Shown: positions 1-8,982, counted from the first letter of the stretch. The stretch is 64,000 nucleotides of DNA from an uncultured Rhodospirillaceae bacterium (GCA_913020445.1 CAJWAR010000006.1:1-64000), one strand, 5' to 3'. Made by a program: numbers and translations. The notes: generated by a model from the letters alone, not told the origin.

Positions 1-342
1 CCCGCCAATCCAGCGCCTTACTTCCAAATCCATAAAGCGCATGCCGATAGTGGCCGATTGAGAGCCGCCGATAAGAATCGTGTGATAAGCGAACGGGATG
101 AGGAAAAGGACAATGCCCATAATTCCCCAAGCCACGCCAAAGGTGACCAGTCCCAATAGGCCTAACCCAACAAATACAATGCCCAATATTATACTAATGG
201 CAACGACATCAATGACATAGGCAATGACGCGTTTAAATATAATTCCATCATAAAATTCGGGATAGATAAGCGGATCTATATCCGGATCGACATCGCCATT
301 TGGCCGAACTGTTTCGTCGGTGTTAGGCGTAAAATTGACCAA
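1..342 (-). CDS. RDD family membrane protein (3' end outside window)
   Basis: This ORF is missing from the supplied track because it runs off the left edge and starts with TTG. The start at 342 is preceded by an AAAGGAG Shine-Dalgarno about 9 nt upstream. The 114 visible codons encode a polar N-terminus of about 37 residues, then FKRVIAYVID, which is the Arg/Asp signature opening of an RDD domain. A glycine/valine-rich double transmembrane stretch follows, then the TIGMR motif typical of the family. RDD proteins are small multi-pass inner-membrane proteins of mostly unknown function; some have been linked to ion exchange. It is the last visible gene of the minus-strand motA-ychJ-ykgJ-motB run, about 140 nt beyond motB. 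The family call is firm; the function is unknown. Confidence 0.8.
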   Translation of the reverse strand, partial: MVNFTPNTDETVRPNGDVDPDIDPLIYPEFYDGIIFKRVIAYVIDVVAISIILGIVFVGLGLLGLVTFGVAWGIMGIVLFLIPFAYHTILIGGSQSATIGMRFMDLEVRRWIGG

Positions 343-485
343 TGGTAAGCACTCCTTTGATCACTGTGTCGTGGCTGAGCCCTGAATTTCAATATTGTAA
401 ACAACTAACTATTACATAGGGCTATTTTCCGGCCACGCCAGTCTTATCATTTGTCTTAATTTACAAAATTGCAAAATTTATAAAT

Positions 486-1673
486 TTATCGCCGTAGAAT
501 CAGGCCTCTCAAACCACCTTTATTACCATTGCTGCCACCGAGAGGTGGTAGGGGCTGTGTCTTCGGTGTTGGCGGTGCACTTTCCGTCTCAGATGATGAC
601 TCGCCCTCGTTTGATGGTGGTAGCGAAGGTGGGGGTGCTTCGGAGCTCGGTAGTGATTTTATCGGCGTACTTAATTGTCTTGGTGTTTTTGGCTTAATTC
701 TTTCAACATCACCTTCGTTTCTCAATATAGCATCTGGAGTTGAATCCGCGCCGACATCCGGCTTAACACCGGTTCCGCGCAACATAACGATGCTAAGTCG
801 TCTGTTTTGGGGGTCTTTGGGTTTGTCTTTCATCAAAAGTTCGGTCGAAGCTTTACCGACAACCCGCGACAAACGCGTTTCATCAAGACCAAGGTCCAGG
901 AGCACCCGCCGGGCCGAATTAGCTCGATCAACAGACAACTCCCAGTTAGTATATGCGGCGCCAGAGCCAAACCTGACCGCGTCCGTATGTCCACTTATGG
1001 AAATTTTTTGGGTTAGTTTATCAACGACGGTTTTGACTAATTTTAACAGTTCAACCGCGCGATCCAGCGGATCAGCACTGCCGCTTCGAAATAATGGCAG
1101 TCCTTCCTGGTCAACAATCTGAATCCGCAGGCCTTCGACAGTATTGTCAACTAACAGACTTTTCTTGAGAGCTTCCATAGCTGCAGATTGATTGAGCGCT
1201 TCTTCCAGCTCTTTTTTGGCGTCCTCAAATTGTTTTTCTTCGGCTTTTTTGACCTGTTCTTTAGAGGCTTCTTCCTCACTTTTTTGCGGCTCAGGGTCCG
1301 CCTGACTTTCACCGCCAAGCCCTGTTTTTGGAGGTGGCAGAGCAAGGCTGACAGTTGGTTTGGCGCGGGCACTTACTTCCGAGCCTTCTTCGCTCATCGT
1401 TTGGCCACCGAGGATGCCGCCGGCGCCACTGGTTGTTGCCGAAACACTGGCCGGTGCGAAATAGTTTGAAATACCTTCGAGTTGCTCTTGCGTGACGGAA
1501 TTCAACAACCACAGCAACAGGAAAAAAGCCATCATCGCGGTCACAAAGTCAGCATAGGCGATCTTCCAGGCGCCACCGTGGCCGCCGCCTTCGACTTTTT
1601 TAACGCGCTTAATGAATACTGCACCGCCTAAGGCACCAGCACCGCCGCCGCCATCACCGCCTTCTTCAGCCAT
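486..1673 (-). CDS. motB: Flagellar motor stator protein MotB
   Basis: MotB is the peptidoglycan-anchored half of the flagellar stator and pairs with MotA to couple proton flow to rotation. The protein has 395 residues. A glycine-rich cytoplasmic N-terminus leads to GGAWKIAYADFVTAMMAFF, the single transmembrane helix whose Asp (about residue 42) is the expected proton-binding residue. Next come a Glu/Lys-rich linker (about 120-160) and an OmpA-like peptidoglycan-binding domain (about 180-300) with SGHTD and NRRLSIV motifs. The tail of about 90 residues is rich in Pro and Ser and is low complexity. GGAG lies 10 nt before the ATG. Unusually, motA is not adjacent: ychJ and ykgJ lie between them on the same strand. 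The helix sequence matches H+-type rather than Na+-type stators. Confidence 0.95.
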   Translation of the reverse strand: MAEEGGDGGGGAGALGGAVFIKRVKKVEGGGHGGAWKIAYADFVTAMMAFFLLLWLLNSVTQEQLEGISNYFAPASVSATTSGAGGILGGQTMSEEGSEVSARAKPTVSLALPPPKTGLGGESQADPEPQKSEEEASKEQVKKAEEKQFEDAKKELEEALNQSAAMEALKKSLLVDNTVEGLRIQIVDQEGLPLFRSGSADPLDRAVELLKLVKTVVDKLTQKISISGHTDAVRFGSGAAYTNWELSVDRANSARRVLLDLGLDETRLSRVVGKASTELLMKDKPKDPQNRRLSIVMLRGTGVKPDVGADSTPDAILRNEGDVERIKPKTPRQLSTPIKSLPSSEAPPPSLPPSNEGESSSETESAPPTPKTQPLPPLGGSNGNKGGLRGLILRR

Positions 1674-1756
1674 TTGCAGTTAACTCCAACATAATCCTTA
1701 TTCCGTTCAACTTTATATCATATGTTTATCGACTTGCATTAACACAATTTATTTAG

Positions 1757-2515
1757 CTATTGATTCAACACTCTTTCCAGCTCTGTGGCATATTCTTTGT
1801 AATGTTTATGGTATTTTTTAAGGGCCGAAATACCAGAAGTCTTGGTGATAAAATCCTCTACAATGGGGTGTTGTTTAACGGCAAATTCTGCGACATCGAC
1901 TTCCGGCAGACGGGGTAAAAGAGAGAAAAAGCTAACAATGACTTGACCACCCCCTTTCTTTTTCGCCATTTTGTTTAATTCTTTCATCAAAGACGGCACG
2001 CTGGCCAGCAGCCAATCAGCGTAACGCCGTAGCGTATCAGCTTGGTTGAGTAAATCGTCAAACTCCCGATCGAAATCCTGGCGCTCTACAATTATATTAT
2101 CGCGATAAACAACCGGTGCTTCATTCGAGACATCACAGTCCCAATTTTCTCGCGGGATTAGCAACTCTGCTTGGTGCGATTCATCGCGGTAAGGTGAAAA
2201 AGGCATTGTTCGGCAGCGCGATGGTTTCTGCGTATGGATACGGCATGTATTGTCTTCGGCTAATTCAGGGCACGGCAACGATGGCGGAATATAGGCAGCC
2301 GGCGATATACGGACACCAATGTCTTTGCGCTTTGACAAATTGACTTTAGAGCCCAAGCGGGTCGTATGGTCAAAATATTTATTTTCCCGGCCGACCGGTG
2401 TCCAAATCATCGCTAAAGGAAATCGATCAGCATGCGCTAACGCATCTTTGACCGTCAGCGGGACCTGGCCATAGCAACATTTACCACAAATTGTGCAATC
2501 AAAATTGTATTCCAT
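1757..2515 (-). CDS. YkgJ family cysteine-cluster protein
   Basis: A 252-residue protein with the CxxCxxCC signature at its N-terminus (CTICGKCCYG) and further cysteines around residues 80-100 (PCPELAEDNTCRIHTQKPSRC). This is the Zn/Fe-chelating pattern of the YkgJ (PF03692-type) family. Members are thought to bind a metal or iron-sulfur cluster, and some flagellin lysine methylases (FliB) carry this domain. That association would fit its place between motA and motB, but it is inference. The C-terminal half is helical and charged, with no second recognised domain. It is 24 nt downstream of ychJ and about 80 nt upstream of motB on the same strand, so co-transcription is likely. Substrate unknown. 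Confidence 0.8.
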   Translation of the reverse strand: MEYNFDCTICGKCCYGQVPLTVKDALAHADRFPLAMIWTPVGRENKYFDHTTRLGSKVNLSKRKDIGVRISPAAYIPPSLPCPELAEDNTCRIHTQKPSRCRTMPFSPYRDESHQAELLIPRENWDCDVSNEAPVVYRDNIIVERQDFDREFDDLLNQADTLRRYADWLLASVPSLMKELNKMAKKKGGGQVIVSFFSLLPRLPEVDVAEFAVKQHPIVEDFITKTSGISALKKYHKHYKEYATELERVLNQ

Positions 2516-2539
2516 ATAAAACCGAATGTTGGGTTTAAA

Positions 2540-3022
2540 CTATGATCCGCAGCATTTTTTGTATTTTTTTCCTGAACCACAGGGGCAGGGTTCGTTGCGG
2601 CCGATCTTCTCAACTTGCCGCGGATTTGATCGTGGGTTCATTTTTCCATCTACATAAACCCATAAATTATTTTCTTTTCTAAAGCTGGCAAGCTCATGGT
2701 GAGTAAAATTTTCATCACCTCTTTCAAAATGCGTGACAAACTCGACCGTGCCGACCTGATCATTAATCCCACCGTCAACGACCTCACGTATTTCGAGACC
2801 CTTCCAAGCAGAATCATTCACCACAGTTTGAGCCGCCGAACGGTTGAATTCTTTGCGAATTGCCGAGGCATGAGTATTTTCGATGTGGTCCAGGTTTTTA
2901 AGTGTGAAGGCGGTGTATCTTGACCGCATTAACGCTTCCGCTGTAGGTGCCGGCGCACCGTCAATAATTGGTCCGCAGCATTCCTCCGTGACTATCTTCG
3001 AACCACACGGGCAGTCAGTCAT
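2540..3022 (-). CDS. YchJ family protein with SEC-C zinc motifs
   Basis: A 160-residue protein with a SEC-C-like metal motif at each end: CPCGSKIV...CC at residues 4-16 and [15 protein letters not shown] at the extreme C-terminus. The middle (about 25-125) is the NTF2-like YchJ/UPF0225 fold, marked by [11 protein letters not shown] near residue 30. SEC-C motifs bind zinc and are best known from the SecA tail. The role of YchJ is not established; binding to the ribosome or translocon, or a chaperone role, is possible but not shown. The gene begins 17 nt after motA and ends 24 nt before ykgJ, so it sits inside the motA-motB transcription unit. Confidence 0.85.
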   Translation of the reverse strand: MTDCPCGSKIVTEECCGPIIDGAPAPTAEALMRSRYTAFTLKNLDHIENTHASAIRKEFNRSAAQTVVNDSAWKGLEIREVVDGGINDQVGTVEFVTHFERGDENFTHHELASFRKENNLWVYVDGKMNPRSNPRQVEKIGRNEPCPCGSGKKYKKCCGS

Positions 3023-3039
3023 CAGCTTAATTCTCTGTT

Positions 3040-3903
3040 TTAGGTGTCAGGCGGTATATTCTGAATTTGCTCTTCAACTTCGGCAAAACTAGGGCGAACA
3101 TCGGTGCCCAACACCTTGCGGGCAAATTCGATAGAAACTTGCGGCGCATAACCTTGCATGTGGGCAACAATACCGACTTTGATGCATTCCATATACTTTG
3201 AATCTGCGGCAAAAGTTTTACCGAGCGATGACGCCATGGGAGTAACCAAGCCATAAGACATCAAAATCCCAAAGAAGGTTCCTACCAAGGCGCCGCCAAT
3301 AAGGTGACCCAGCACCTCAGGCGGTTCGGTAATTGAACCCATGGTGTGAATAACACCCAACACCGCAGCAACAATACCGAGCGCCGGAAACGCTTGGCCC
3401 ATGTCATCGATCGCATGGGTAATCAGATGATCTTCGCCATGATGAGTTTCTAATTCCTGCTCCATCACCGCTTCAACTTCGTGGGAGGTGCTGGCCCCCA
3501 ATGTCAGCAGACGAAGATAGTCACATAAGAATTCGACGGCGTGGTGATCAGCGGCAAAGCCAGGAAATTTTGCAAACAGAGAGCTGTCCTCAGGTTTTTC
3601 GACATGGGCTTCCAGCGCCAAATCACCCTTACTTTTGGCCAAACGGAAAACCGAATAAAGCACGCTTAACAGTTCAAGGTAGCTTTCTTTATTGTATTTA
3701 CCGCCTTTTAGTATCTTGCCAAAGGAACCGGCGACGCCGGATACCACCGATTTCGGGTTACCAATAACAAACTGGCCAAGCGCAGCGCCTCCGATAATAA
3801 CAAACTCAAACGGCTGCCAGAGCACATCCATGTGTCCGCCAGCGGCAACATAACCACCCACCACGCTCCCAAAAACGACCACAAAACCAATAATAAAAAA
3901 CAT
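3040..3903 (-). CDS. motA: Flagellar motor stator protein MotA
   Basis: MotA forms the ring around the MotB dimer in the inner membrane and contacts FliG. The 287-residue length is typical. The N-terminus [17 protein letters not shown] is TM1, and [15 protein letters not shown] is TM2. The large cytoplasmic loop (about 60-170) carries the charged torque-generating residues. TM3 contains [17 protein letters not shown], with the conserved Pro. TM4 contains [20 protein letters not shown], with the second conserved Pro region. A GAGG Shine-Dalgarno lies 7-8 nt before the ATG. It is the first gene of the minus-strand run, and the roughly 270-nt AT-rich gap upstream is the obvious promoter region. 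No sigma-28 box was confidently identified. Confidence 0.96.
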   Translation of the reverse strand: MFFIIGFVVVFGSVVGGYVAAGGHMDVLWQPFEFVIIGGAALGQFVIGNPKSVVSGVAGSFGKILKGGKYNKESYLELLSVLYSVFRLAKSKGDLALEAHVEKPEDSSLFAKFPGFAADHHAVEFLCDYLRLLTLGASTSHEVEAVMEQELETHHGEDHLITHAIDDMGQAFPALGIVAAVLGVIHTMGSITEPPEVLGHLIGGALVGTFFGILMSYGLVTPMASSLGKTFAADSKYMECIKVGIVAHMQGYAPQVSIEFARKVLGTDVRPSFAEVEEQIQNIPPDT

Positions 3904-4172
3904 TAAAAGACCTCAATTCCCAATCTTTTATTTTTATACCTTAAAGCTTAAAATTTAATACTAAACAAAATAATCAAATAAAAAATTACCTGCATCCAGA
4001 TATAAATCAGCTCCTAAAAGAAGATAGCGAAACTTAAATTGTTATCAAGAGGCCTTTTATTCAATATGCGTATGTAGGTTCATAAAACAAACAATTTTAA
4101 CGACTTTTTGCAGCTAAATCACAAATATCACTCGAGCGAAATGGCTATCTAAGTAATTTCAAGCGGAATTGA

Positions 4173-5405
4173 TCAGTTGGTTAATCCTGACTCACTGAGC
4201 AACAGAGATGGATAGCCCGCTTTATCCAAGGCCGACTGAATTTCTTTGACGTGGTGTTGATCGCGGGTTTCCATTGTTACATCGACTTCTGTCGATTTTA
4301 AGGGGACATCAAAAAATAACCGCTGATGGTGCACCTCAACAATATTGCCGCCGCTCGCACCGATGACTTCAGTCAAATCCGATAGCCTGCCGGGTTCATC
4401 AGCGATTTCAATGCGCAGACGAACAAGTTTCCCTTCGCGTACTAGGCCGCGCAATAATACTGAAGAAAGTAATCTGGAATCGACGTTACCACCGGATACA
4501 ATTAAACCGACTTTTTTACCGCTGAATATTTCTTTGTTTTTTAATACCGCGGCGAGAGGTGCAGCGCCGGCGCCTTCGACGACAAGGCGTTGTTCACGCA
4601 GATATATCTGCATCGCTTCTTCAATTTCATGTTCCGCTGATATAAATATATCGGCGACATTTTCCTGAACATATTTTCGCGTTAACTGACCAGCGGATTT
4701 TACGGCGATTCCTTCGGCCACGGTAGGTCCGCCGCAATCGACGTCCAACCCAGCCATGGCGGCTTTCATTGAGGCATATTGCTCAGCCTCAACGCCATAA
4801 ATATCGATTTCCGGTTTCGCTCCCTTGGCGGCAACCGAGATCCCTGAAATCAATCCTCCGCCGCCAATCGGCACCACAATGGCGTCAAGATCTGGTTGGG
4901 CGTCTAATAATTCGAGAGCGATGGTTCCTTGACCGGTGATCACATCAACATCGTCATAAGGATGAATCAACGTCAACCCTTCCGACTTGGCTAGCCGATC
5001 AGCTTCCTTTTGCGAATCGCTGAGACTTTCGCCGGCGAGAATTACCGTTGCACCCAGTCGTTCAGTCCGGCTGATTTTGGTAAAAGGAGTGTTCGACGGC
5101 ATGACGATAGTCGCCGGGATACCTAGATTGCGAGCGTGATAGGCGACACCTTGGGCATGATTTCCCGCCGACATGGCAACCACGCCGCGGCTACGGGAAT
5201 CTGTATCCAAATTGGTTAATCTGAGCAGAGCGCCACGAACTTTAAAGGAGCCAGTTGGCTGCAAATTTTCCAGTTTCAAATAAATTTCAGCATTGCAGAG
5301 GGTCGAAATATCAGGTGAGAAAATAGTTGGCGTCGTCAGCCCTGCTGCCACGATAGCTTCGTGATTCGCCGTTATCTGTTGAACACCAACCAAATTTTTA
5401 ACCAT
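4173..5405 (-). CDS. ilvA: Threonine ammonia-lyase with C-terminal ACT domain
   Basis: A PLP enzyme that deaminates L-threonine to 2-oxobutyrate, the first step to isoleucine, or acts catabolically. The protein has 410 residues. The Schiff-base lysine lies in QPTGSFKVRGA (about K55). The phosphate-binding glycine loop is PIGGGGLISG (about 175-185), and a late SGGN motif lies near 305. A single ACT regulatory domain (about 330-405, starting LVRLRIEIADEPGRLSDL) is the arrangement of short alphaproteobacterial enzymes rather than the long, double-ACT E. coli IlvA. Serine racemase/TdcB-type enzymes share the fold, so ilvA versus tdcB cannot be decided here. It is monocistronic and divergent from cheW across an AT-rich gap. 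Confidence 0.93.
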   Translation of the reverse strand: MVKNLVGVQQITANHEAIVAAGLTTPTIFSPDISTLCNAEIYLKLENLQPTGSFKVRGALLRLTNLDTDSRSRGVVAMSAGNHAQGVAYHARNLGIPATIVMPSNTPFTKISRTERLGATVILAGESLSDSQKEADRLAKSEGLTLIHPYDDVDVITGQGTIALELLDAQPDLDAIVVPIGGGGLISGISVAAKGAKPEIDIYGVEAEQYASMKAAMAGLDVDCGGPTVAEGIAVKSAGQLTRKYVQENVADIFISAEHEIEEAMQIYLREQRLVVEGAGAAPLAAVLKNKEIFSGKKVGLIVSGGNVDSRLLSSVLLRGLVREGKLVRLRIEIADEPGRLSDLTEVIGASGGNIVEVHHQRLFFDVPLKSTEVDVTMETRDQHHVKEIQSALDKAGYPSLLLSESGLTN

Positions 5406-5600
5406 TAATCACGCCCATATTTTAGTAAAAAACAGCAGAAAACAAAGGTTTTTGAACCTATAAACTTAGATCTATTTAACCGCCTAAAATTGTAACAAGA
5501 ATTTAACTAAAAAACTCTTGTTTTTCAGATAGATCGTCCCGATATCCATCGATAGAAGAATTTGCTCGCTAATTTCACCTTAATAGGTTGGAGATTTCAA

Positions 5601-6083
5601 ATGAACGAAGTCGCTGTCGTCGAAACAGGAAGTGAACTATCTGCACTTCATGCCACCGATCTCGAAGAATATGTTACCTTTAAAATAGATGGCCAATTGT
5701 TTGGCATATCTGTGCTCCAAGTTCAGGATATCCTGAAACCGGAAGATATTGCGTTTGTTCCGCTGGCACCGCCGGAAGTGAAGGGCTCAATTAATCTCCG
5801 CGGCCGCATTGTGACGGTTATTGACGTGCGGGTTCGCCTTGGCCTAAGTGCGACACTCCTTGGTGAAGATTCCATGGGTGTTACGGTTGAGCACCAAAAT
5901 GAACTCTATACGATGTTGGTTGATGAAATTGGTGAGGTTTTAAATCTTAATCCCGATCATCGGGAAAAGGTACCGGGCACCATGGACCCAACATGGCGGG
6001 AATTTGCTGAAGCAATTTTTCAACTTGAGGACGATTTAATGATTGTGCTCGATGTCGGACAATTGCTGCGAACCAAAAATTAA
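5601..6083 (+). CDS. cheW: CheW-like chemotaxis coupling protein
   Basis: CheW links chemoreceptors to the CheA kinase in the chemosensory array. The track starts this ORF at an upstream TTG (5562). I prefer the ATG at 5601, which has a GGTTGGAG ribosome-binding site 7-9 nt upstream and gives 160 residues. The CheW beta-barrel runs from EEYVTFKIDGQLFGI (about 20) to the end, with the conserved NLRGRIVTVIDVR core near residue 70 and DEIGEVL near residue 110. There is no CheA, receptor or methyltransferase gene nearby, so it is an orphan cheW, possibly serving arrays encoded elsewhere. A rho-independent terminator follows about 45 nt after the stop. Confidence 0.93.
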   Translation: MNEVAVVETGSELSALHATDLEEYVTFKIDGQLFGISVLQVQDILKPEDIAFVPLAPPEVKGSINLRGRIVTVIDVRVRLGLSATLLGEDSMGVTVEHQNELYTMLVDEIGEVLNLNPDHREKVPGTMDPTWREFAEAIFQLEDDLMIVLDVGQLLRTKN

Positions 6084-6125
6084 ATAAATTCAATCCAGAA
6101 ATGGTTCACCGCGGTGAGGAAATTT

Positions 6126-6160
6126 AAAAGGGCTAAGAACTTTGTTTTTAGCCCTTTTTT
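6126..6160 (+). terminator. Bidirectional rho-independent terminator, cheW / hemB
   Basis: An AAAAGGGCTAA arm, a short loop and a TTTTAGCCC arm are followed by six T residues. The A-run on the 5' side gives the reverse strand a T tract as well, so the hairpin can stop both convergent genes. The hemB stop codon (6148-6150) lies inside the structure. Confidence 0.85.
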
Positions 6161-7152
6161 AGTAGCTGACAGGCCTCAATAGCCATATAGGTCAATATTG
6201 CATCAGCACCTGCACGCTTAAAAGCCATCAGGCTCTCAAGCACGACTTTATCATTATCGAGCCAACCATTTTGAACAGCGCCCTTAAGCATGGCGTATTC
6301 GCCGGATACTTGATAGACAATCGTCGGCAGGCCAAACTCGGTTTTAACCCGGCTGACCACATCGAGATAGGGCATGCCGGGTTTGACCATAACCATGTCG
6401 GCGCCTTCATCGATATCTTGGGCCACTTGCCGCAACGCCTCGTCGATGTTGGCGGGGTCCATTTGATAGGTCTTTTTATCACCTTTGAGAGCCGCTTTAG
6501 AGCCGATGGCATCGCGAAAGGGGCCGTAAAATGCCGACGCATACTTGGCCGCATAAGACATGATACCGACATCCTGGAAGCCGGTATCATCCAAGGCCTT
6601 TCTGATCGCCCCGACGCGGCCATCCATCATGTCAGACGGCGCAATGATGTGGCAGCCAGCCTCAGCTTGAACGACAGACTGCTTGCACAGCAGCTCAACG
6701 GACTCGTCGTTGACAACATAGCCGTCCACCACCAACCCGTCGTGGCCATCGCTATTAAACGGATCAAGTGCAGCATCACAGATTATCCCCATATCCGGGT
6801 GAGCTTTCGCTATCGAACGAATTGACTGGCACACGAGATTGTCCGGATTATAAGCTTCACGCGCATCAGGTGTCTTCGTTGCAGGATCAACTTCCGGAAA
6901 AATAACCACAGCTGGAATACCGGCCTCTTTGGCCTCGCCAACCGCGTCATCCAGCAAGTCGACCGATATCCGATCAACGCCCGGCATTGACGCTATTGCA
7001 TCACGGCGTCCTTCACCAATACCGACAAAAATCGGCAGGATAAAATCATCTGGTGAAAGCGAATTTTCAGCCATCAGCCGCCGCGTCCAATCATAGCGTC
7101 GATTGCGGCGCAGGCGGGTTGAGGGATATTTCCCTGGAATAATATTTGTCAT
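6148..7152 (-). CDS. hemB: Delta-aminolevulinic acid dehydratase (porphobilinogen synthase)
   Basis: HemB condenses two 5-aminolevulinate molecules to porphobilinogen in haem and tetrapyrrole synthesis. The protein has 334 residues. The two active-site lysines are visible in SYAAKYASAFYGP (about 205) and VMVKPGMPYLD (about 258). The metal-site region reads CDAALDPFNSDGHDGL: the zinc-binding cysteine triad of the E. coli and human enzymes is replaced by Asp, Ser and Asp. That is the Mg2+-dependent class usual in alphaproteobacteria. The gene is on the minus strand, downstream of metY and separated from it by a terminator, so it is probably transcribed alone. The ATG has only a weak ribosome-binding site. 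Confidence 0.97.
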   Translation of the reverse strand: MTNIIPGKYPSTRLRRNRRYDWTRRLMAENSLSPDDFILPIFVGIGEGRRDAIASMPGVDRISVDLLDDAVGEAKEAGIPAVVIFPEVDPATKTPDAREAYNPDNLVCQSIRSIAKAHPDMGIICDAALDPFNSDGHDGLVVDGYVVNDESVELLCKQSVVQAEAGCHIIAPSDMMDGRVGAIRKALDDTGFQDVGIMSYAAKYASAFYGPFRDAIGSKAALKGDKKTYQMDPANIDEALRQVAQDIDEGADMVMVKPGMPYLDVVSRVKTEFGLPTIVYQVSGEYAMLKGAVQNGWLDNDKVVLESLMAFKRAGADAILTYMAIEACQLLKKG

Positions 7153-7166
7153 AACGGAAATCTAAT

Positions 7167-7208
7167 AAATAAAAGAGGCGAGGGGAAGGTCAATATCTTC
7201 TCCTCGCC
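7167..7208 (-). terminator. Rho-independent terminator after metY
   Basis: On the minus strand GGCGAGGAGAAG pairs with CTTCCCCTCGCC (one mismatch) around a short loop, and TCTTTTATTT follows. It lies just beyond the metY stop and just upstream of the hemB start, so it separates the two genes. Confidence 0.8.
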
Positions 7209-7222
7209 TTGGTTTGAAACGA

Positions 7223-8515
7223 TTAAGTAGCTGCGAGCGCTTGATCAATATCGGCAATGATGTCGTCGATATGTTCAATACCGATCGACAAACGGATATA
7301 ACCATCAGTGACGCCGGTTTGCGCCTGTTCCTCCTGTGACAATTGAGAATGCGTCGTCGAAGCAGGGTGAATCGCCAGACTTCTCGCATCGCCAATATTC
7401 GCCACATGGAACAGCATCTCAAGGGAATCGATGAACTTACGGCCAGCATCTTTACCGCCTTTTAATTCAAAGCCAACCAAAGCACCGTAACCTCCATTCA
7501 GATAAGCATCAGCACGGCGGCGGGTTTCGCCATCTTGGACGCTCGGATGAATGATATTCGTTATTTTGTCATGACCTTGCAAATATTCCACGACTTTCTG
7601 CGTATTCGCACAATGCTCTCGCATGCGCAGCGGCAGGGTCTCAAGACCTTGAATAGCGTTGAACGCATTCGAAGGTGTGGTTGCCGCACCGACGTCGCGC
7701 AACAAAATCACCCGCGCACGTAAGATATAGGCTATGGGGCCAAGCGGCTTAACGGCTTCAGTCCAGACTGCGCCATGATAACTCGGATCAGGCTCGTTAA
7801 GCGTCGGGAACTTATCCCCGCCGGCTTCCCAGTCAAAATTGCCGCCATCAACCAGAATGCCGCCAATCGACGTGCCATGTCCGCCGATATATTTGGTCGT
7901 CGAGTACACAATGGCCGCCGCGCCATGATCAAACGGACGGCAGAGAATAGGCGTCGCTGTATTATCCATGATCAACGGCACACCTAATTTGCGGCCAACG
8001 TCAGCAACCTCCTGAATGGGGAAAACATGCAATTTTGGATTGGGTAACGTTTCCGCATAGTAGCACCGTGTCTTATCATCTGTCGCTTTGGCAAAAGCTT
8101 CGGGATCACTCGGATCGACAAAGCGGCACTCGACGCCAAAATCTTTAAGCGTATTAGCGAACAGGTTCCAGGTACCGCCATATAAATCGGTAGAACTGAC
8201 AAAGTTGTCACCGGCGCGGCATAAATTCATCACCGAATACATCGACGCTGCTTGACCGGAGGCCACGGCAAGCGAGGCGACGCCACCATCCATGGCCGTA
8301 ACGCGTTGCTCAAGAATGTCCTGAGTAGGGTTCATGATCCGCGTGTAAATGTTACCTAATTCCTTTAGCGCAAAAAGGTTTTCCGCATGCTCGGTATTAT
8401 TAAATTGATATGAGGTTGTTTGATAAATCGGTACGGCCACGGCACCGGTCGTCGCATCGCCATGATGGCCGGTGTGTAAAACAATAGTTTCGGGATTGGT
8501 ATAGTCAGCGCACAT
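7223..8515 (-). CDS. metY: O-acetylhomoserine sulfhydrylase (aminocarboxypropyltransferase)
   Basis: A Cys/Met-metabolism PLP enzyme that uses O-acetylhomoserine and sulfide to make homocysteine, giving a direct-sulfhydrylation route to methionine. Its 430 residues match the MetY/MET17 class rather than the shorter (about 390) cystathionine enzymes. The motif order is TGHHGDATTGAVAVPIYQT at the N-terminus, SGQAA near residue 85, DNTATP near 188, and the PLP lysine in YSTTKYIGGHGTS near 210. The C-terminal ATTHSQL is the conserved substrate-carboxylate segment. A GGGGG ribosome-binding site sits 7 nt before the ATG. The leader contains an imperfect inverted repeat (8602-8632) that may be an operator. 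A terminator follows the gene. Confidence 0.94.
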   Translation of the reverse strand: MCADYTNPETIVLHTGHHGDATTGAVAVPIYQTTSYQFNNTEHAENLFALKELGNIYTRIMNPTQDILEQRVTAMDGGVASLAVASGQAASMYSVMNLCRAGDNFVSSTDLYGGTWNLFANTLKDFGVECRFVDPSDPEAFAKATDDKTRCYYAETLPNPKLHVFPIQEVADVGRKLGVPLIMDNTATPILCRPFDHGAAAIVYSTTKYIGGHGTSIGGILVDGGNFDWEAGGDKFPTLNEPDPSYHGAVWTEAVKPLGPIAYILRARVILLRDVGAATTPSNAFNAIQGLETLPLRMREHCANTQKVVEYLQGHDKITNIIHPSVQDGETRRRADAYLNGGYGALVGFELKGGKDAGRKFIDSLEMLFHVANIGDARSLAIHPASTTHSQLSQEEQAQTGVTDGYIRLSIGIEHIDDIIADIDQALAAT

Positions 8516-8601
8516 CTTATTGCCCCCTATAGATTAATGAATTCAGATTGCTAGATTTCAGATAAGAAAAATCGTTTATCAGGATTTTGCCCTATGATAG
8601 A

Positions 8602-8632
8602 AACCCAATATAACTCCCAGTGTTATTTGGTT
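8602..8632. promoter_or_regulatory. Imperfect inverted repeat in the metY leader
   Basis: AACCCAATATAA and TTATTTGGTT form an imperfect dyad around a CTCCCAGTG centre, about 90-115 nt upstream of the metY ATG. It could be an operator for a methionine or sulfur regulator. It does not match the SAM-II riboswitch pattern I would expect upstream of alphaproteobacterial met genes. Confidence 0.3.
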
Positions 8633-8704
8633 AAGCTTCAATGACCATGATGCACATCGCTCTGTCAAGCTTCGGTTGAAACATTAAGGGTGCAATGAAG
8701 TTAA

Positions 8705-8956
8705 ATGGCACACAGAACTCATAACATTCCCGACATTGGTGAAGTTTTATTCGAGTTTATAACGCATGGAAATTACGTCAAAGTAGTGGCCGTCGATCCG
8801 GTGACTAATACTGAAATTACACTGGTTGGAGATCGGCGGGCGAGAAGATCTACGTTAGAAAATGCGGCTATTCAAAAACTCAAATATGTGATCCGTAAAA
8901 ATGCCGGAAAAGCCGCATCCGAACAGCATGATGATGATGATGATAATTTATATTGA
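8705..8956 (+). CDS. Small conserved-looking protein with acidic tail (possible DUF6898)
   Basis: An 83-residue cytoplasmic protein. Its core (VLFEFITHGNYVKVVAVDPVTNTEITLVGD) reads as a compact beta-rich fold, followed by a helix (LENAAIQKLKYVIRK) and an Asp-rich tail encoded by a GAT repeat. I recall similar short proteins in alphaproteobacteria, annotated DUF6898, but could not verify this. It has its own ATG and convincing coding character. It is divergent from metY and convergent with the MucR-family gene, with only 26 nt between stops. The function is unknown. The beta-core plus acidic tail might mean a nucleic-acid or protein-binding adaptor, but that is speculative. Confidence 0.7.
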   Translation: MAHRTHNIPDIGEVLFEFITHGNYVKVVAVDPVTNTEITLVGDRRARRSTLENAAIQKLKYVIRKNAGKAASEQHDDDDDNLY

Positions 8957-8982
8957 TAATTCAAGTCGTTAAGAGAATTCCC

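Noticed and set aside
529-1122. 197-codon plus-strand ORF opposite motB
   Set aside because: It lies entirely antisense to the recognised MotB frame, has no family signature and is rich in Ser, Gly and Arg, as expected of a shadow frame.
5494-5522. Hairpin AACAAGA...TCTTGTT with T5 between ilvA and cheW
   Set aside because: The stem is weak and AT-rich, and lies between two divergent genes, so it cannot end either. I treat it as chance in AT-rich DNA.
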